The notes under the pieces were generated by a model. It was given only the letters and a program-made list of their open reading frames with translations. It did not search any database and was not told the origin of the DNA. Positions 59,356-64,000 of a DNA stretch of 64,000 nt are shown piece after piece. A program made the translations under genes and the position numbers. The stretch is from Streptomyces sp. LHD-70 (GTDB taxonomy: Bacteria > Actinomycetota > Actinomycetes > Streptomycetales > Streptomycetaceae). Numbering within the stretch: position 1 is the stretch's first letter; every line of letters starts with the position of its first letter. The stretch lies in NCBI RefSeq assembly GCF_031157275.1, contig NZ_JAVIFW010000030.1, positions 1-64,000 on the forward strand, given 5' to 3'.

Positions 59356-59870
59356 CGCCCCGTACCGACATCGAAGCCGTCGAGACCGCCAACACGTCCT
59401 TCTACGAGGCCCTGGAGCGCGGCGACTTCGAGGCGGTCTCGGACCTCTGGCTGCCCGACCACAGCGACGCCGTCGACAATGAGGACGGCGACGAGACGGC
59501 CACCGTGTCCTGCGTGCACCCCGGCTGGCCCGCCCTCTCCGGCCGCGGCGAGGTCCTCAGGTCGTACGCCCTGATCATGGCGAACACCGAATACATCCAG
59601 TTCTTCCTCACCGACGTACGCGTCTCGGTGCACGCCGACACCGCCCTCGTCAGCTGTACGGAGAACATCCTCAGCGGCGGCCCCGCCGAGGAGGGCGCCG
59701 ATCTCGGCCCGCTCGTCGGCCAGCTCGTGGTCGCCACGAATGTGTTCCGCCGCACACCCGGCGGCTGGAAGCTGTGGTCGCACCACGCCTCACCGGTGCT
59801 CGCGGAGACCGACGACGACGAGGGCGCGGCGGGCAACGGCGGTGCAGAGGGCGGCGAAACACCCGCCTGA
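59352..59870 (+). CDS. NTF2/SnoaL-like protein in the folate cluster
   Basis: 172 residues of the nuclear-transport-factor-2-like fold (EAVETANTSFYEALERGDFEAVSDLWLPD, then CVHPGWPALSGRGEVLRSY and GGWKLWSHHASPV). The mostly acidic tail is disordered. GTG 59352 overlaps the folP stop, so it is coupled to folP. Such folds serve as small enzymes or ligand holders; there is no established folate role. Confidence 0.85.
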   Translation: MTPRTDIEAVETANTSFYEALERGDFEAVSDLWLPDHSDAVDNEDGDETATVSCVHPGWPALSGRGEVLRSYALIMANTEYIQFFLTDVRVSVHADTALVSCTENILSGGPAEEGADLGPLVGQLVVATNVFRRTPGGWKLWSHHASPVLAETDDDEGAAGNGGAEGGETPA

Positions 59871-60061
59871 GTGGGTAGGCGCCCTGTGGGGGTTGGACGG
59901 CCTGCCGCCGGGGTATGGGCGGCTACCAGCCCGGGAGCGGCATGGTCCAGAGCCCCCGTGGGCAAGCACTGTCAGCACCCGCAGGTAGATTCGAATGGGT
60001 CCCGTGAGCCGACCGCACTCGGTCCGGGCCCGCCGAACCGACGAATGCAGGAGTGATTCGC

Positions 60062-60421
60062 GTGGATCGTGTCGCGCTGCGCGGCCTCAAGGCCCGTGGG
60101 CACCACGGTGTCTTCGCCCATGAACGCGAAGAGGGCCAGACGTTCATCGTGGACCTGGTCATCGGCCTGGACACCAGGGCGGCCGCGGCCGACGACGACC
60201 TGGCGAAGACCGTGCACTACGGCATCGTCGCCGAGGAGGTCGTGGCCGTCGTCGAGGGCGAGCCCGTCGACCTCATCGAGACCCTGGCCGAACGCATCGC
60301 ACAGCAGTGCCTCAAGCACGACGGCGTGCAGGAGGTCGAGGTGGTGGTGCACAAGCCGAACGCACCCATCACGGTCCCCTTCGACGACGTCACCATCACC
60401 ATCACCCGGAGCCACGCATGA
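60062..60421 (+). CDS. folB: Dihydroneopterin aldolase
   Basis: 119 residues, the family size. Converts dihydroneopterin to hydroxymethyl-dihydropterin. Motifs: LRGLKARGHHGVFAHEREEGQ with the active-site Glu, DLIETLAERIA and the C-terminal VVVHKPNAPI with catalytic Lys. GTG 60062 is chosen because AGGAG lies eight bases upstream; GTG 60053 overlaps that site. ATGA links it to folK. Confidence 0.94.
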   Translation: MDRVALRGLKARGHHGVFAHEREEGQTFIVDLVIGLDTRAAAADDDLAKTVHYGIVAEEVVAVVEGEPVDLIETLAERIAQQCLKHDGVQEVEVVVHKPNAPITVPFDDVTITITRSHA

Positions 60422-61014
60422 GCACGCAGAGCGACCCGACCGTCCAGCCGGTGCCCGCCTCCGTGGTGGAACAGGTCGACGCCGCGGACGTCACCCTCAA
60501 CAACCCGAAGTTCGCGGTCATCAGCCTCGGCAGCAACCTCGGCAATCGCCTGGAGACCCTCCAGGGAGCCGTGGACGCCCTGGAGGACACCCCCGGCCTG
60601 CGCGTGAAAGCCGTCTCGCCGGTGTACGAGACGGAGCCCTGGGGCGTCGAGCCCGGCAGCCAGCCCGCGTACTTCAACGCGGTCGTCGTCATCCGGACCA
60701 CGCTTCCCCCGTCCTCGCTCCTGGAGCGGGCGCACGCGGTCGAGGAGGCCTTCCACCGCGTACGGGACGAGCACTGGGGCCCGCGCACCATCGACGTCGA
60801 CATCGTGACGTACCAGGACGTCGTCTCCGACGACCCCGAGCTCACGCTCCCGCACCCGCGGGCGCACGAGCGGGCCTTCGTCCTCGCCCCCTGGCACGAC
60901 GTCGACCCCGAGGCGCAGATCCCCGGCCGCGGCCCCGTCGCCGAGCTGCTCGGCCAGGTCACCCGCGCGAGCGTCACGCCCCGCGTCGACCTGGAACTCC
61001 GGCTGCCCGAATAG
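60418..61014 (+). CDS. folK: 2-amino-4-hydroxy-6-hydroxymethyldihydropteridine pyrophosphokinase
   Basis: 198 residues. Adds pyrophosphate from ATP to the pterin. Signatures: SLGSNLGNRLETLQ, YETEPWGV, AYFNAVV, WGPRTIDVDIV and LPHPRAHERAFVLAPW. A non-conserved start of about 30 residues precedes the domain. Overlaps folB by four bases. Confidence 0.95.
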   Translation: MSTQSDPTVQPVPASVVEQVDAADVTLNNPKFAVISLGSNLGNRLETLQGAVDALEDTPGLRVKAVSPVYETEPWGVEPGSQPAYFNAVVVIRTTLPPSSLLERAHAVEEAFHRVRDEHWGPRTIDVDIVTYQDVVSDDPELTLPHPRAHERAFVLAPWHDVDPEAQIPGRGPVAELLGQVTRASVTPRVDLELRLPE

Positions 61015-61090
61015 TCGTTAGGGTCAGGACGAGGCCCGCGACCGGGCCCCTGGACGGGCACGAAGGACGACGAAAGAGGCGACCGCCACC

Positions 61091-61576
61091 GTGAAGCAGC
61101 TGCGCATCCGGACGCTGATCGGCCTGTTCCTAGTCGCCGGAGTGCTGTCCTGGGCGGGCGCCCGGCTCTGGGATTCGCTCGGCGAGCTGCCGGGCGTCCC
61201 CCTGGCCGCACCGATCGTGCTCGGCGTGATCGCCGCCGTGCTGCTCGCGACGGCCCTCTCCATCCGCTCCCGGCTCCGCGCCCAGCGCGAACGCCGCCCC
61301 GGCGCCAAGGGCGTGGACCCGATGATGGCCGCCCGCGCCCTGGTCTTCGGCCAGGCGAGCGCCCTGGTCGCCGCCCTGGTCACGGGGGTGTACGGCGGGG
61401 CGGGCGTCTTCCTGCTCAGCCTCCTGGACCTCCCGGCCCGCCGCGACCAGGCCATCTACGCCGGCTTCGCGGTCGTGGCCGGCGCGGGCGTGATCGCGGC
61501 GGCCCTGTTCCTGGAACGCGTCTGCAAACTCCCGGAGGACGGCGACGAGGACGAGGTGGGCCCGGCGGCGGCCTGA
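61091..61576 (+). CDS. DUF3180 membrane protein
   Basis: 161 residues with four membrane helices (about 8-25, 37-55, 83-105, 120-142). DUF3180 proteins commonly follow folK in actinobacteria, as here (76 bases apart). Function unknown. A bidirectional hairpin follows. Confidence 0.88.
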   Translation: MKQLRIRTLIGLFLVAGVLSWAGARLWDSLGELPGVPLAAPIVLGVIAAVLLATALSIRSRLRAQRERRPGAKGVDPMMAARALVFGQASALVAALVTGVYGGAGVFLLSLLDLPARRDQAIYAGFAVVAGAGVIAAALFLERVCKLPEDGDEDEVGPAAA

Positions 61577-61690
61577 GGCCCGGCCCACCACAGCGGCGTT
61601 CCGCACGCCGCTGAAATCACCAACTCTGGCGCGCCGGCCGGCCGTTGACCAGAATGCTGCGGCGCCCCCAGTGCGAGGCACGATGCACGT

Positions 61691-61728
61691 ACGTCCCCCT
61701 CGGGTCCTGTTCGACCCGAGGGGGACGT
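61691..61728. terminator. Bidirectional terminator between DUF3180 and folE
   Basis: Perfect 16-bp stem (61691-61706 with 61713-61728) and a 6-base loop, between convergent genes. Confidence 0.9.
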
Positions 61729-61754
61729 CGTCGGGCAGCACCGGCCCCATGCGG

Positions 61755-62360
61755 CTAGTTCGCCAATATCAGGCTCATCGCCTCGGCGCGTGTCGTGGCG
61801 TCGCGCAGCTGGCCGCGCACCGCCGAGGTCGTCGTCTTGGCACCCGGCTTCCGGATGCCACGCACTGACATGCACATGTGCTCGGCCTGCACCACCACGA
61901 TCGCGCCGCGCGCCTCGAGGATGCGCATCAGCGAGTCGGCGATCTGCGTGGTCAGCCGCTCCTGCACCTGCGGCCGGCGGGCATAGACCTCGACCAGCCG
62001 GGCCAGCTTCGACAGCCCAGTGATCTTCCCGCTCTCCGCCGGGATGTAGCCGACGTGGGCCACGCCGTGGAACGGCAGCAGGTGATGCTCACAGAAGGAA
62101 ACGATCTCGATGTCCTTCACCAGGACCATCTCGTCGTGTCCGAGGTCGAACGTCGTGGTCAGGACGTCCTCGGGCTGCTGCCAGAGTCCCGAGAGGAGCT
62201 CTCGATACGCCCGCGCCACCCGCGCCGGCGTCTCCCGCAGTCCCTCGCGGTCCGGGTCCTCGCCGACCGCGATGAGCAGTTCCCGTACGGCGTTCTCGGC
62301 CCGCTTCTCGTCGAATTCGCCGATCGAGCTCTCGCCGTCCAGCGTCACCGGGTCGGTCAT
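61755..62360 (-). CDS. folE: GTP cyclohydrolase I
   Basis: 201 residues. First step of folate synthesis from GTP. Signatures: SFCEHHLLPFHGVAHVGYIP with zinc-binding Cys and His, GLSKLARLVEVYARRPQVQERLT, and EAEH-like VVQAEHMCMSVRG. ATG 62360 follows GAGG at a normal distance; the in-frame upstream extension overlaps the ftsH terminator and is not coding. It probably has its own promoter between ftsH and itself. Confidence 0.97.
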   Translation of the reverse strand: MTDPVTLDGESSIGEFDEKRAENAVRELLIAVGEDPDREGLRETPARVARAYRELLSGLWQQPEDVLTTTFDLGHDEMVLVKDIEIVSFCEHHLLPFHGVAHVGYIPAESGKITGLSKLARLVEVYARRPQVQERLTTQIADSLMRILEARGAIVVVQAEHMCMSVRGIRKPGAKTTTSAVRGQLRDATTRAEAMSLILAN

Positions 62361-62424
62361 CTGTGCCTCGTTCCTGTTACGACGGGCAGCGTTCCTCCAC
62401 GTCTGCCGTGTGCGCACACAAAAA

Positions 62425-62461
62425 GCCGCGCCCCCCAAGGCTAGAACCAGGGGGGCGCGGC
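62425..62461 (-). terminator. Terminator of ftsH
   Basis: Perfect 12-bp stem GCCGCGCCCCCC (62425-62436) with its complement (62450-62461) and a 13-base loop, followed on the minus strand by TTTT. Confidence 0.88.
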
Positions 62462-62500
62462 ATACATTCCGGGCCTGCCGTGACGGCCGGGAACCAGTGA

Positions 62501-64000
62501 TCAGCTCTCCGGGCGGTCCTCCGGGGCGGGGGACTTCGTCAGGTCCGCCGGAGTCGTCGACTCCGTCGCCGCCGTCACCGCGGGGGTGCCGTTGGCGCCG
62601 TTGGTGAGCGACAGCTCCTTGGGTGAGAGCACCGGGGGCCGCGTCGACGGCGTACGCCGCGAGGAGCCGGTCCACGCCGGGCGGGCCGGGCGCTTCACGA
62701 TCGGCGCGAAGATCTCGGCGATCTCCTCCTTGCCGAGGGTCTCCCGCTCCAGAAGCTGGAGCACCAGGTTGTCGAGGACGTCGCGATTCTCGACGAGGAT
62801 CTCCCACGCTTCGTTGTGGGCGGTCTCGATGAGCTTCTTGACCTCTTCGTCGACCAGCGCGGCGACCTCTTCCGAGTAGTCGCGGGGGTGCCCCATCTCG
62901 CGCCCGAGGAACGGCTCGGTGTTGTCGCCGCCGAACTTGATGGCGCCGAGCCGCTCGGTCATGCCGTACTGCGTGACCATGGCGCGGGCTGTGGCGGTGG
63001 CCTTCTCGATGTCGTTCGCTGCGCCCGTGGTCGGGTCGTGGAAGACGAGCTCCTCGGCCGCGCGCCCGCCCAGCATGTACGCGAGCTGGTCGAGCATCTC
63101 GTTGCGCGTCGTGGAGTACTTGTCCTCGTCCGGGAGCACCATCGTGTACCCGAGCGCACGGCCGCGGGACAGGATCGTGATCTTGTGGACCGGGTCGGAG
63201 TTCGGCGAGGCCGCCGCGACCAGGGCGTGACCGCCCTCGTGGTACGCGGTGATCTTCTTTTCCTTGTCCGACATGATCCGGGTCCGCTTCTGCGGGCCCG
63301 CGACCACACGGTCGATCGCCTCGTCCAGGAAGTGGTTGTCGATCAGCTTCTTGTCCCCGCGGGCCGTCAGGAGGGCGGCCTCGTTCAGGACGTTGGAGAG
63401 ATCGGCACCGGTGAAGCCGGGGGTGCGGCGGGCGACGGCCGAGAGGTCGACGTCCGGAGCGACCGGCTTGCCCTTCTGGTGGACCTTGAGGATCTCCAGG
63501 CGGCCCTGCATGTCCGGGCGGTCGACGGCGATCTGCCGGTCGAAGCGGCCGGGGCGCAGGAGCGCCGGGTCGAGGATGTCCGGGCGGTTCGTGGCGGCGA
63601 TCAGGATGACGCCACCCTTCACGTCGAAGCCGTCCATCTCGACGAGCAGCTGGTTCAGCGTCTGCTCGCGCTCGTCGTGGCCGCCGCCCATGCCGGCACC
63701 GCGGTGCCGGCCGACGGCGTCGATCTCATCGACGAAGACGATCGCCGGGGCGTTCGCCTTGGCCTGCTCGAAGAGGTCACGGACACGGGAGGCACCGACA
63801 CCGACGAACATCTCGACGAAGTCGGAACCGGAGATCGAGTAGAACGGCACGCCCGCCTCGCCCGCGACGGCACGCGCGAGCAGCGTCTTGCCCGTACCGG
63901 GCGGGCCGTAGAGCAGGACGCCCTTGGGGATCTTGGCGCCGACGGCCTGGAACTTGGCCGGCTCCTGCAGGAACTCCTTGATCTCGTGGAGCTCCTCGAC
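62501..64000 (-). CDS. ftsH: ATP-dependent membrane zinc protease FtsH (N terminus beyond the window)
   Basis: The last 499 residues are visible; the frame runs open to the window edge, so the N-terminal membrane part lies beyond. Walker A GPPGTGKT, Walker B in AIVFVDEIDAVG, the arginine-finger SRH region replaced by the usual NRPDILDPALLRPGRFDR, and the zinc motif HEGGH. The C-terminal about 100 residues form a long Pro/Thr-rich tail. FtsH removes unfolded and regulatory membrane proteins. The frame does not end at a start codon; the ATG at 63850 is internal. Confidence 0.96.
   Translation of the reverse strand, partial: VEELHEIKEFLQEPAKFQAVGAKIPKGVLLYGPPGTGKTLLARAVAGEAGVPFYSISGSDFVEMFVGVGASRVRDLFEQAKANAPAIVFVDEIDAVGRHRGAGMGGGHDEREQTLNQLLVEMDGFDVKGGVILIAATNRPDILDPALLRPGRFDRQIAVDRPDMQGRLEILKVHQKGKPVAPDVDLSAVARRTPGFTGADLSNVLNEAALLTARGDKKLIDNHFLDEAIDRVVAGPQKRTRIMSDKEKKITAYHEGGHALVAAASPNSDPVHKITILSRGRALGYTMVLPDEDKYSTTRNEMLDQLAYMLGGRAAEELVFHDPTTGAANDIEKATATARAMVTQYGMTERLGAIKFGGDNTEPFLGREMGHPRDYSEEVAALVDEEVKKLIETAHNEAWEILVENRDVLDNLVLQLLERETLGKEEIAEIFAPIVKRPARPAWTGSSRRTPSTRPPVLSPKELSLTNGANGTPAVTAATESTTPADLTKSPAPEDRPES

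Overview
This window is a high-GC segment from the core chromosome of a Streptomyces. Codon third positions are almost always G or C, GTG and TTG starts are common, and many genes overlap by four bases. Signature loci are disA, lsr2, clpC, sigE-cseABC and a stand-alone nuoD. From memory, the gene order matches the S. coelicolor region running roughly from SCO3334 (trpS) to SCO3404 (ftsH). No insertion sequence, prophage, CRISPR array or tRNA gene was found. The interest lies in regulatory DNA, tandem repeats and gene-neighbourhood links.

Left part (1-15.3 kb). The first 430 bases hold the promoter and leader region of an rRNA operon that runs leftward out of the window. It is back to back with trpS, an auxiliary-type tryptophanyl-tRNA synthetase controlled by a Trp leader peptide and attenuator. 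The two promoters appear to share one -35 box. Next come proC, an ABC-2 exporter with a palindromic operator, a Ser/Thr kinase with an extracellular beta-propeller, ilvD, a TetR regulator with a TIM-barrel protein, a Ppx/GppA phosphatase, a Cys-rich protein, and an ECF-like sigma factor fused to a zinc-finger anti-sigma motif, a membrane helix and an outside domain.

Centre (15.3-34.5 kb). Genome maintenance and signalling: radA, disA (c-di-AMP synthase, with a 12-bp repeat array at its 3' end), a PAP2 phosphatase and mutY. Then the envelope-stress operon sigE-cseA-cseB-cseC, a DHA2 drug exporter with a divergent TetR, an M23 endopeptidase with a long structured leader, clpC (SigR-type promoter plus two ClgR-like boxes) and lsr2. 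These are followed by an ArgA-type acetyltransferase and a BlaI-type regulator.

Right part (34.5-64 kb). A tightly overlapping cofactor operon reads leftward: Rossmann/DUF2520 protein, panC, nadB, nadC, coaX. It makes pantothenate/CoA and NAD precursors. Three DnaA boxes lie upstream of it. Further on are a PLP lyase, an ArsR-type regulator with a perfect palindrome, a NarL-type two-component pair, a MidA/NDUFAF7-like methyltransferase overlapping nuoD2 (a likely enzyme-substrate pair), two PH-domain membrane proteins, an OpuC-type osmolyte transporter with a divergent CBS-domain ATPase, an esterase, an MprF-like lysyltransferase behind a SigE-type promoter, the folate cluster folP-folB-folK-folE, and the 3' part of ftsH.

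Several genes across the window lack a Shine-Dalgarno sequence and carry a TAnnnT box 6-7 bases before the start codon, which indicates leaderless transcripts.
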